Source: an uncultured Lachnospiraceae bacterium
GTDB lineage: Bacteria > Bacillota > Clostridia > Lachnospirales > Lachnospiraceae
DNA length: 13,400 nt
Assembly (NCBI GenBank): GCA_946631935.1
Contig: CAMPAP010000148.1
Location: forward strand, 1 to 13,400
Direction of reading: 5' to 3'
A program made the position numbers and the translations under genes. Below, piece after piece: positions 5,928 to 13,329 of the stretch. Each line of letters begins with the position of its first letter. Position 1 is the first letter of the stretch. The notes below the pieces were generated by a model that saw only the letters and a program-made list of their open reading frames with translations, did not search any database and was not told the DNA's origin.

Positions 5928-7031
5928 TTATTTACTCATGAGATATTCGGAATATGCCATAAGAAAAGGTCCGACACCTTTGGAATCATCGTTTACGATC
6001 TTCTCTGAAAGGTAATATTCCACGCTTCCGTCTCTTACGGGATTGTTCTCAGGTCCGAGTCCCGCAACCTGACAGATTCCTGTAAGAACAACCTTTCCGT
6101 CCTCAGTCTTAAGCTTTTCGTTTATAAGACCTTCCATTATCTTTTTTCCCACGGGAAGGTATTTTTCGGATAAAAGAACTCCCTTTCTGCATCCTTTAAG
6201 TATCGCATAGCAGATCATGCTGCTTCCCGAAGTTTCAAGGTAATTGCCCGAAACATCCGGCCTGTCTATAACCTGATAAAAAAGTCCGGTCTCTTCATCC
6301 TGATATTTTAAGATCCCTGTCACATGCTCTCTGAAAATATCACGAAGATACGCGTACTGCTCAAAGATCTCTTCGCTCATAAGATCCATGACATCAATGA
6401 GAGCCATCATATACCAGCCCATGCTCCTGAGCCAGAAGTTTTTGGAGCATCCTGTTTCACTGTCTGCCCAGAATGCCTTCTTTGTAATATCACATGCATG
6501 ATAATTAAGACACTTTTCGCTGTTTCCAAGGTATTTTTCAACGTTTTTGAACTGATCGATTATATCGTTATATTTTTCCTTGCCGTCATACCTTGTCTCA
6601 TATTCCATATAGAAAGGCTGGGCCATGTAAAGACCGTCAAGCCATATCTGATCGGGGTATATCTTTTTGTGGAAAAAATTGCCCGTGACGCAGCGGGGAT
6701 GGGATCTGAGCTGATCCATAAGTACTTCTATCGCTTTTCTGTACTTCTCCTCACCTGTTTTGTCATACATGAAATACAAAACCCTTCCGCTGAGGATATT
6801 GTCTATGTTGTATTTTTCTTTTTCATAAAGAAGTATATTGCCGTCATCCGTTATGAACTGTGACAGGTATCTTTCGATAAAGTCAAAATATTTTGGATCT
6901 CCCGTCACATCATAGAGATCCCTGCATGCTATGAGAATACAGCCATCCTCATAATTCCATTTGTCCTTGTAATTCTTATATTCGGACAGATAACGGTCAA
7001 TAAAACTTTCTACTTTGGGAATCTGATTCAT
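5928..7031 (-). CDS. Unsaturated rhamnogalacturonyl/galacturonyl hydrolase (GH105)
   Basis: Alpha6/alpha6-barrel hydrolase that hydrates the unsaturated uronic acid at the end of pectin-lyase products. It releases unsaturated galacturonate, which opens to DKI, the substrate of KduI. From ATG at 7031 the protein has 367 residues, normal for the family. Visible motifs are DQIWLDGLYMAQPF (127-140) with catalytic Asp132, NYHACD (His178), LRSMGWY (201-207), ETSGSSM (266-272) and KGVGPFLMAYSEY (351-363). No signal peptide is present, as in cytoplasmic YteR/YesR. A GTG six codons upstream (7049) is in frame, but the Shine-Dalgarno AAAGGG (7040-7045) lies inside that extension and is 9 bases from the ATG at 7031, so I prefer the ATG. 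The gene has its own promoter and terminator and is therefore a single-gene unit. Rhamnogalacturonan- versus homogalacturonan-derived substrate cannot be decided from sequence. Confidence 0.93.
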   Translation of the reverse strand: MNQIPKVESFIDRYLSEYKNYKDKWNYEDGCILIACRDLYDVTGDPKYFDFIERYLSQFITDDGNILLYEKEKYNIDNILSGRVLYFMYDKTGEEKYRKAIEVLMDQLRSHPRCVTGNFFHKKIYPDQIWLDGLYMAQPFYMEYETRYDGKEKYNDIIDQFKNVEKYLGNSEKCLNYHACDITKKAFWADSETGCSKNFWLRSMGWYMMALIDVMDLMSEEIFEQYAYLRDIFREHVTGILKYQDEETGLFYQVIDRPDVSGNYLETSGSSMICYAILKGCRKGVLLSEKYLPVGKKIMEGLINEKLKTEDGKVVLTGICQVAGLGPENNPVRDGSVEYYLSEKIVNDDSKGVGPFLMAYSEYLMSK

Positions 7032-7061
7032 GTGTGTAAGCCCTTTCACATATATATGAAA

Positions 7062-7090
7062 AGTATAATAGAAAAAATAAAAATTGGCAA
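7062..7090 (-). promoter_or_regulatory. Near-consensus SigA promoter of the GH105 gene
   Basis: TTGCCA (7085-7090) and TATACT (7062-7067) on the minus strand are exactly 17 bases apart, in a T-rich spacer. This is the best promoter in the window. It starts only about 9 bases past the stop codon of the histidine kinase gene, which has no terminator of its own, and gives a leader of about 25 bases. Confidence 0.75.
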
Positions 7091-7098
7091 TTAAAACA

Positions 7099-9393
7099 TC
7101 AGAAAACAGCAGAATCGGATTTTGTATCCAGGATCATATCTTCGGAAAGATACTTCCTGACAGAATCTTCCAGCTCATAAGGATCAACAGGCTTGGACAG
7201 ATATCCTTCGAAGCCTTCGCTTAGATACATCTCCATAGAGCCTGATACAGCATTAGCGGTAAGGGCAACCTGGGGAGTTTCTTTATTGGGATTATTTTCA
7301 TCGGACCTGATCATATGCATGGTCTCGATACCGTCGGGAGCAGGCATCATATGATCCATATAGATGACATCATATTTCTTTTCACGGGTAAGCTCTAAGG
7401 CTTCATTTCCTCCCATGGCCTTATCGATGCTGACCTTTGTTCCCTTAAGAAGGGATACAAATACAGCAAGGTTCATTTCATTGTCATCAACAATAAGAAC
7501 TTTTGCGTTAGGTGCGATAAAGGAAGGTTCATATTTTTTCTTCTTAACATGAGCCTTCTTCTCTTCGGGCTTTATAGCGCCCACGAGGGTTCCGTCACCG
7601 ATCTTCTGGGGGATGGATACCGTAAATACGGAGCCCTCACCATAGCGGCTGGATACCCGGATGTTTCCGCCCATTCCCTCACAAAGCCTCTTTGTAATGG
7701 CAAGGCCGAGACCTGTGCCTTCAATGTGACGGTTCTTGCGGATATCGGCACGTGAGAAGCTGTCAAAGATATGTCCGATATCTTCACTCTTTATTCCTAT
7801 ACCTGTATCGCTTACGGATACTATCAGATTGTAATAATCGTCTATATAATCTCCTGTAACGGATATCCTTACATATCCCTCATTGGTATATTTGACCGCA
7901 TTGGTGATGAGGTTCACAAGGATCTGCTCGATCTTATCGGAATCACCCACAAGCCCCGAAGGCATTCCGGGATCAACATCGATGGATATCCTGAGGTTCT
8001 TCTCCGCAGCTCTCTTCTCAAGCATATCGCCGGACACCTTGACAAGCTCGGGAACCGAATATTGTTTTTCTTCAAAAGTAAAATTGCCGGATTCGATCTT
8101 GGAAAAATCAAGGACATCATTAACAAGGCTCAGAAGCATTCTTCCTGCCTTCTCAACATCTCTTGAATACCCAAGGATCACCATGTCATGGGATTCTCTT
8201 GAGATCATTTCGTTCATTCCGAGAATGGTATTAATGGGGGTCCTGATCTCATGGGACATGGAGGAAAGGAAACTGCTCTTTGCGTTTGATGCATCAAGAG
8301 CCCGCTTCTCCGCTATGGCAAGTCTTTCATTTTTCTCCTCAATGGAAGAAATATAATCGCTTTCCTTTGTAATGTCATAGAACTCGATAAGATAGCCTAT
8401 GATGTCATTGTCACCAATGCTGATGATCCTCTTTTTCCTGAGATATTTAACCTCGCTTCTAAGAACCCTTCCTGATAATTTAAGAGTGGATTTATATACG
8501 GATCTTGTTCCGTTATTATCCTTATCAAGGATATTCTCAAATCCGTCCAAAAGAGCCGTGATGGAACCAAGTGATTCAGAAGGCGCACAGTCAATATTCT
8601 GGTTTTTTAATTCTTCAAAATACTGCTTGGCAAGATCATTTGATCCCAGGTAATTACGCTTTTTGTCAAATACGATGTAAGCATATTCTTCCATCTTCTC
8701 CCAGGAACGCATGACATTAAATGACATATCATACATATTCATTCTGTTAAGGATAAGGATGATGATGAGTTCACTGATTACATAAGAGATACTGTTCCAC
8801 TCAAAATTGACCTTGAACACTCTGTCCATGATATATATGGCAAAATTAACCGTAAGGAAAAGTCCGAAGAGCACGGTATTTTTGTATGAGACATCTTTTT
8901 TTCTGAAGAATGCGGAAATGCAGATGCAGGCGGATGCAAGTATGTAAGCGATGAGAATGATAAGATAAAGGGAATGAAGAGGTCCGTATTCTTTGACAAG
9001 AACAGTATATCCTCCCGCATCAACGATCCCTACGCTCTTGTAATAAACGGGAAGACGTCCGATGGTAAATGAAAGACCCACAACAAGAGTTGAAAATGCC
9101 ACCATGAGAAGTCTTATGACAGGGTGTATGGAAACCTTAGCAAGATCAGCACCTATACAGAAAACAAAAAAAGGAAGATAGCATGTACCCAGATACAGCA
9201 TGATATTACATACTATCGCCTCTTCCACCGTGGAAGAAACGGATATCCCCACATAAGAAAAATTAGTGACAAGTATGGATGCAAACAGAAGTACGGTGTA
9301 GATATTCGGTCTTACTCCCACCTCAACAAGCAAAATGATATTAAATATGGCAAGTATAAATGCTGCGATATATATAGCAACAATCGTATTCAA
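7099..9393 (-). CDS. Seven-helix membrane hybrid histidine kinase with C-terminal receiver domain
   Basis: Sensor kinase of 764 residues. Seven hydrophobic helices lie at about 3-25, 32-52, 59-82, 92-111, 139-163, 172-193 and 201-218, a 7TM sensor module of HisKA_7TM type. A PAS-like linker (about 230-342) and a short coiled coil (344-372) follow. The HisKA H-box SHEIRTPIN has His381. The HATPase shows the N-box around Asn494/Asn498, DTGIGI (529-534) and GTGLGL (559-564). The receiver starts at about 630 with Asp636/637, phospho-acceptor Asp680 in YMDHMMP, Thr712 and Lys734. Nothing catalytic is missing. There is no DNA-binding domain, and no Hpt or response regulator is nearby, so the downstream partner is unknown. 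The start is TTG at 9393: a good AAGGTGG lies 9-10 bases upstream inside the previous gene, and the next in-frame Met is residue 66, inside helix 3. It begins 4 bases after the EAL gene's stop, so the two are co-translated. Confidence 0.92.
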   Translation of the reverse strand: MNTIVAIYIAAFILAIFNIILLVEVGVRPNIYTVLLFASILVTNFSYVGISVSSTVEEAIVCNIMLYLGTCYLPFFVFCIGADLAKVSIHPVIRLLMVAFSTLVVGLSFTIGRLPVYYKSVGIVDAGGYTVLVKEYGPLHSLYLIILIAYILASACICISAFFRKKDVSYKNTVLFGLFLTVNFAIYIMDRVFKVNFEWNSISYVISELIIILILNRMNMYDMSFNVMRSWEKMEEYAYIVFDKKRNYLGSNDLAKQYFEELKNQNIDCAPSESLGSITALLDGFENILDKDNNGTRSVYKSTLKLSGRVLRSEVKYLRKKRIISIGDNDIIGYLIEFYDITKESDYISSIEEKNERLAIAEKRALDASNAKSSFLSSMSHEIRTPINTILGMNEMISRESHDMVILGYSRDVEKAGRMLLSLVNDVLDFSKIESGNFTFEEKQYSVPELVKVSGDMLEKRAAEKNLRISIDVDPGMPSGLVGDSDKIEQILVNLITNAVKYTNEGYVRISVTGDYIDDYYNLIVSVSDTGIGIKSEDIGHIFDSFSRADIRKNRHIEGTGLGLAITKRLCEGMGGNIRVSSRYGEGSVFTVSIPQKIGDGTLVGAIKPEEKKAHVKKKKYEPSFIAPNAKVLIVDDNEMNLAVFVSLLKGTKVSIDKAMGGNEALELTREKKYDVIYMDHMMPAPDGIETMHMIRSDENNPNKETPQVALTANAVSGSMEMYLSEGFEGYLSKPVDPYELEDSVRKYLSEDMILDTKSDSAVF

Positions 9394-9397
9394 AACT

Positions 9398-11359
9398 TTA
9401 TTCCACCTTCATAAAATCGATATATTCACTTTCACTCATGGGCTTTGCATAGTAAAAGCCCTGAATGAACTCACATCCCTGGGATTCAAACCAGTCGGAA
9501 ACTTCCTTTGATTCCACCCCTTCAACAACGATATGCGCTCCCATACTCTTGATGAGCTTGATGGCTTCTTCAAGTATCTTACGCTTTGAAACATCTGCAG
9601 CTTCATCTGTAAGAGATTTATCCAGCTTAATGACCTTGTAGGGGAATGACATGACCCTGTGAAGGTTTGAATATCCCGATCCGTAATCATCAAGGGAAAA
9701 TCTGATGCCGGCTTCCGAGAGTTCGTTCATGGTCTCAAGGACCCTCTCGTATGCACCGTCAGCAGCGGTTTCCGTTATCTCATAATTGATCCACGAAGGA
9801 TCTATATTATATTCGGACATATATTCCTTGATCTTGCCTGCAAGGTCAGCCTGCATGCACTGTATGATCGAAAGATTGACTTCAATGTACTCAACGCCAA
9901 GCTCTTCAGGCTTATGATGTGAAAGGAACCTGCAGACATCCCTTATGACAAAATCACCGATATCAAGTATCCTTCCTGATTTTTCCGCGGCGGGAATAAA
10001 AATGGTGGGAGAAACATAGCCAAACTCTTCACTGTTAAGCCTGATAAGAGCTTCAGCACATTTATACTTTTTCTCCTTGAGGGAATAGATGGGCTGATAA
10101 TACATCTCGAATCTGTTGTTCTTGATGGCATCATCAATGATCTTATCTATGGAGCTGAGCACCACAAATTCCCTGTCAAAGGAGATATCGGAATATAAAA
10201 CAAATTTACCGGGCTCAATAAGGTTCTGTATTCTTTCGGAAAATGATATAAGCTCTTCCTTGTCGGAAATATCCTGGGGAACAAGGACAGAACATACACA
10301 TATATCGGGCTTAAGGTCGAATCCGACACTTTTGAGAGAATCGGAAAATTTACCGAGAAGTTTTTCGGTCTGCTTTTTCAAAAGCTTCCTGTCGAATTTT
10401 CCCTGTACTATATTTGCAAACCTTCCGCCCCTGAGATAGTAAAAATCAGAGGTTGAAAGAAGACTTCTGTATTTTTCCTTTAAAAGTACGTTTCCGATGG
10501 AACGCAGCATCCTTCGGTAATTCTTGGAATCCGTAAGGCTTCGGATCTCGGAATCGTTTACGACTTTTATAAGGATGACGCAGCCGTTCCTGCCGCTTAA
10601 GATCAGGTTCTCTATATCATTCTCAAAAGGGATGAATGATGAAAGTCCTGTCTCTAAATCAATGGATTCATCGGGTCTGAAAACAAAGAACGCAAGGATG
10701 AGCATTGAAAGCGAGGCGCCGAACATGGCAGTCATAAGCTCCGGATAAATAGCCTGGATCTCGATGGCGGTTATATTTATGGGATATACAAGAAGCATGG
10801 CGATGAATTTCTCCACACTCAGTCTCTTTCTGATAACAAAAAGCTGGATAAGAGAAAATACCATGAAATACATTCCGAAATAATCAAAATACTGCATCAG
10901 GCTGCCGCGTATGTATGCTACCTGACCGTTTACAACAGCATAGCGGAATATTTTCTGATTAAAGAAATTGGAATATACAAGAGCCAGATAAAGTAAAAGC
11001 GGGACAAAAAACAGGATCTTATACAAAGGTTCGGATTTGATCCTGCTCCATGTTCCACTCATTATTCCGTACATCCTGATAACCAGAGGCATCTGAAGCG
11101 CCCTGAGGAAACAGAATATATATCCCATTACAAATCTGAACACAACGGTGGATTCGGGATGATCCACATTGTTAAAAGGGTACGCCCTCAGTACATCACA
11201 TACACAGCTGACTATCATAACAACGGAAAGCTGTATGAATGCACGGTTTACGCTTCCCCTGTACATTCTGCGAAGAAGCATTGATACGATCACCGCGATC
11301 AGTATAAATGCCGAACAGATATCAAAATAATAAATCCTGTTTATTATCACCACAAACAC
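9398..11359 (-). CDS. Membrane c-di-GMP phosphodiesterase: 7TM, degenerate GGDEF, intact EAL
   Basis: The 653-residue protein is predicted to hydrolyse cyclic di-GMP at the membrane. Seven hydrophobic helices lie at about 10-32, 40-60, 72-99, 111-133, 152-176, 185-206 and 209-227, the same overall plan as the partner kinase downstream. A diguanylate-cyclase-like domain (about 235-395) has GGRFA (311-315) where GGDEF is expected, so it cannot be an active cyclase. The EAL domain (about 405-650) keeps Glu436 (EAL), Asn495, Glu527, Asp557-Asp558 (DDYGSGYSNL), Lys578, Glu613 and Gln633, so it should be active. The start is uncertain: there is no ATG, only GTG codons at 11359, 11353 and 11350. A GGGG stretch sits 2 bases from the first but 8 from the second, so initiation at 11353 is quite possible. 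The gene is followed after 4 bases by the hybrid kinase. Confidence 0.92.
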   Translation of the reverse strand: MFVVIINRIYYFDICSAFILIAVIVSMLLRRMYRGSVNRAFIQLSVVMIVSCVCDVLRAYPFNNVDHPESTVVFRFVMGYIFCFLRALQMPLVIRMYGIMSGTWSRIKSEPLYKILFFVPLLLYLALVYSNFFNQKIFRYAVVNGQVAYIRGSLMQYFDYFGMYFMVFSLIQLFVIRKRLSVEKFIAMLLVYPINITAIEIQAIYPELMTAMFGASLSMLILAFFVFRPDESIDLETGLSSFIPFENDIENLILSGRNGCVILIKVVNDSEIRSLTDSKNYRRMLRSIGNVLLKEKYRSLLSTSDFYYLRGGRFANIVQGKFDRKLLKKQTEKLLGKFSDSLKSVGFDLKPDICVCSVLVPQDISDKEELISFSERIQNLIEPGKFVLYSDISFDREFVVLSSIDKIIDDAIKNNRFEMYYQPIYSLKEKKYKCAEALIRLNSEEFGYVSPTIFIPAAEKSGRILDIGDFVIRDVCRFLSHHKPEELGVEYIEVNLSIIQCMQADLAGKIKEYMSEYNIDPSWINYEITETAADGAYERVLETMNELSEAGIRFSLDDYGSGYSNLHRVMSFPYKVIKLDKSLTDEAADVSKRKILEEAIKLIKSMGAHIVVEGVESKEVSDWFESQGCEFIQGFYYAKPMSESEYIDFMKVE

Positions 11360-11409
11360 GACCCCACAAAAAACAATTGTTAAAAATACGCCGGTAACCC
11401 TTTCTAACC

Positions 11410-11418
11410 ATTATAACA
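11410..11418 (-). promoter_or_regulatory. Extended -10 promoter of the EAL-kinase bicistron
   Basis: TGTTATAAT on the minus strand is a perfect extended -10 (TG-N-TATAAT). The -35 region is poor (TTTTTA at 17 bases), as is common for extended -10 promoters. It lies in the 113-base gap after the upstream EAL gene, with a leader of roughly 45-50 bases before the GTG start. No terminator hairpin is visible for the upstream gene in this gap. Confidence 0.6.
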
Positions 11419-11472
11419 ATTTTCAGGGATAATAAAAACAAAAAAGATATAAATTAAGAAGAAAAACTGTTC

Positions 11473-13161
11473 CTACTCAGGAAAAGAAAGCCCCTTAAGA
11501 CTGTAATCGGGATTTTCCAGCACGCGTTCAAAATCCTCCTTGGGAAGAGGCTTGTCGAAAAAGAATCCCTGGCCGCGGAAGCAGCCGTATTTTCTCAGAA
11601 GGCTGACCTGATCCGGGTTTTCCACGCCTTCCGCTATGGTGGACATACCAAGCTCCTCGGCCATTGAAATGATATGCTTCATCATTATCATATCCCTGGA
11701 TCCGATATCCTTGTTGTTAAGAAAACTCTTGTCTATCTTAAGTTCGCTGAAACGAATATCCTTGATCATACTCATGGAAGAATAACCCATTCCAAAATCA
11801 TCCACGGATACTTCAAAACCCGCATTCTTAAATTCGCCCACAACCTCTGCAAGTCTCTTCATATCCGCTTCTGAAGTGGTCTCAGTAACCTCTATAACTA
11901 TCAGTGAATGAGGCACCTTATATGAATCGACAATATTTACCACTTCCTGCACGAAAGCTCTGTTTGCCAGATGTTTCCTGGAGAAATTGGATGAAACGCG
12001 GACAGGGTTTTTCCCGGATGCTATCCAGCCGGCAAGATCGGCACATACATGTTCCAGCATATAAAAATCAAGCATGCATATCCTGTTACTGGTTTCAAGC
12101 ACGGGAATGAACTTATCGGGAGTAAGTATCTTTTTACCCCTGACCCATCTGCAAAGGGCCTCTGCACCGATAAGCTTGTAATTTGTCAGATTTACTTTGG
12201 GCTGATAAAAAGCGCAGTACTCTTCTTTCTTTAAGACAGACGCAAATCCGGATTCGATCTTTTTTGTGTTCTTTAAAAGATCCACCATGGTCTCATCGTA
12301 AAACTGTACGGAAACATGGTTCTTCTTGGCTATATACATCGACTGCTGTGCACAGTCTATACATAAGGAAATATCATGCTCGTTGCCGGTACATCTGTAA
12401 ACACCGCAATAAGCACTCATCCTTATGAGTTCCGTGTATTTTCCGCCACTGTCTATATCAATGCCTTTTAATGTCCGGAGAACAAGTTCCAGATTCTCGT
12501 GTCTTACCACTGCGGTAAAATTATCTCCGCCCATGAGGCAGATACATTCAGGCTGGGTAAGACATGAAGATGCGGATGCAACGAACCTTTTTATGATCTC
12601 GTCTGCATTATTCCTTCCTAAGATCTGATTTATACCCGACAGATTTGTCAGGTTGAAGAATATAACATTATAGTCATTAAGCCTTTCAAGCCTTGCGATC
12701 ATGGAAAGAGTTCTTGAAAGGAAAAAACCGTTGAAAAATCCGAAATTTCTGTCATGGAAAAGAGCATAATCGATATACTCTTTCATTTTGATACGGCTCT
12801 TGAAAATAACCAGAATATTTATAAGATCCGAAACAAACCCGCGCTCCTCCCCGGACCAGGTATGATCTTTTAAGGGGAAAATAGTGATGACCTGTACTGT
12901 GCCCATAGGCAGAAGCACACGCTCAACCACGCAGTCATCTTCATTTATCTCACCCTTATCAAGTTTGACCGTCTGGGACGATGGTTTAACTGCCATCTCA
13001 GCATTGATATCAGGATATTCGGTATGGATAACTCTTCCTATATTCAGTAATTCCACAAGTTCAGATATATATTCCGAGTCTTTGGAACTCTCATAGAGAA
13101 CAATGCCGGATTCATTCCGGAAAAGTTCGTATAATTTTGTCTTGATAAGAATGCTGTCCAT
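11473..13161 (-). CDS. Soluble c-di-GMP phosphodiesterase: GAF-like N-terminus, degenerate GGDEF, intact EAL
   Basis: The 562-residue protein has no membrane helix. The N-terminal ~125 residues look like a small sensory fold (GAF-like, low certainty; LLPMGTVQVITIFP at 83-96 and the terminal helix fit). A GGDEF-type domain (about 140-290) has GGDNF at 211-215, so the catalytic Glu is replaced by Asn and cyclase activity is unlikely. It may still bind GTP as an allosteric domain. The EAL domain (about 300-550) is complete: Glu334 (AEAL), Asn392, Glu424 (IEVTET), Asp454-Asp455 (DDFGMGYSS), Lys475, Glu511 (AEGVE) and Gln531 (QGFFF). The start ATG at 13161 has AAGG only 3 bases upstream, embedded in the palindrome CCTTCGAAGG, so initiation may be weak or controlled. 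It is separated from the downstream EAL gene by a promoter, so it is probably its own unit. Confidence 0.92.
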   Translation of the reverse strand: MDSILIKTKLYELFRNESGIVLYESSKDSEYISELVELLNIGRVIHTEYPDINAEMAVKPSSQTVKLDKGEINEDDCVVERVLLPMGTVQVITIFPLKDHTWSGEERGFVSDLINILVIFKSRIKMKEYIDYALFHDRNFGFFNGFFLSRTLSMIARLERLNDYNVIFFNLTNLSGINQILGRNNADEIIKRFVASASSCLTQPECICLMGGDNFTAVVRHENLELVLRTLKGIDIDSGGKYTELIRMSAYCGVYRCTGNEHDISLCIDCAQQSMYIAKKNHVSVQFYDETMVDLLKNTKKIESGFASVLKKEEYCAFYQPKVNLTNYKLIGAEALCRWVRGKKILTPDKFIPVLETSNRICMLDFYMLEHVCADLAGWIASGKNPVRVSSNFSRKHLANRAFVQEVVNIVDSYKVPHSLIVIEVTETTSEADMKRLAEVVGEFKNAGFEVSVDDFGMGYSSMSMIKDIRFSELKIDKSFLNNKDIGSRDMIMMKHIISMAEELGMSTIAEGVENPDQVSLLRKYGCFRGQGFFFDKPLPKEDFERVLENPDYSLKGLSFPE

Positions 13162-13164
13162 AAT

Positions 13165-13174
13165 CCTTCGAAGG
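13165..13174. repeat. Perfect 10-bp palindrome covering the Shine-Dalgarno of the soluble EAL gene
   Basis: CCTTCGAAGG lies 3 bases before the ATG and contains the only ribosome-binding site. As DNA it is a perfect palindrome. As RNA the stem would need a very tight loop, so protein binding or dimer pairing is more likely than a stable hairpin. Confidence 0.6.
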
Positions 13175-13266
13175 TTTTCGGCACCTTATATTTACTTAAC
13201 GTCAATGATCATTAAGTACGATTTAGCCAAAACCATCTTTCCCTTTAAAATACAGACTTTTTCGGG

Positions 13267-13289
13267 AATATATATACACTATATATATT
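13267..13289. repeat. AT-only palindrome with 10-bp perfect arms upstream of the soluble EAL gene
   Basis: AATATATATA (13267-13276) and TATATATATT (13280-13289) are exact reverse complements around CAC. The element lies about 105 bases upstream of the EAL start and about 40 bases after the preceding stop codon. It could be an operator, an UP-like element or simple AT-rich sequence. No clear SigA promoter could be assigned in the surrounding 168-base gap (13162-13329). Confidence 0.6.
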
Positions 13290-13305
13290 GACTTCGATTC
13301 ATTTT

Positions 13306-13326
13306 AATACAATATCTTGTTGTATT
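13306..13326 (-). repeat. Short inverted repeat just after the upstream partial gene
   Basis: AATACAA (13306-13312) and TTGTATT (13320-13326) could form a 7-bp AT-rich hairpin with a 7-base loop, 3 bases after the stop codon of the partial gene. It has no T-tract, so it would be at best a weak terminator. Confidence 0.3.
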
Positions 13327-13329
13327 TAA

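Noticed and set aside
6324..6863. 179-codon plus-strand open frame opposite the GH105 gene
   Set aside because: It lies wholly antisense to a well-supported GH105 coding region, has no good ribosome site, and its composition (runs of Ile/Phe/Val) is what the reverse of a Lys/Asn/Asp-rich gene gives.
7029..7049. GTG start for the GH105 gene giving six extra residues
   Set aside because: The Shine-Dalgarno for the downstream ATG lies inside this extension, and no ribosome site precedes the GTG.
7883..8356. 157-codon plus-strand open frame opposite the histidine kinase
   Set aside because: It is antisense to the HisKA/HATPase region, has no recognisable domain and is rich in Ser, as reverse frames of this gene tend to be.
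11322..11411. 29-codon minus-strand frame before the membrane EAL gene, considered as a leader peptide
   Set aside because: Its ATG overlaps the predicted -10 element, so it would not be transcribed from that promoter, and it has no Shine-Dalgarno.
13164..13190. GCCGAAAA on the minus strand, considered as a flagellar sigma-28 type -10 element
   Set aside because: No TAAA-type -35 lies at the right distance, and the start point would fall on the ribosome-binding site.
13288..13316. TTGACT with AATATC 17 bases later on the plus strand, considered as a promoter
   Set aside because: The -10 match is poor and no plus-strand gene follows; it would only produce antisense RNA to the partial gene.
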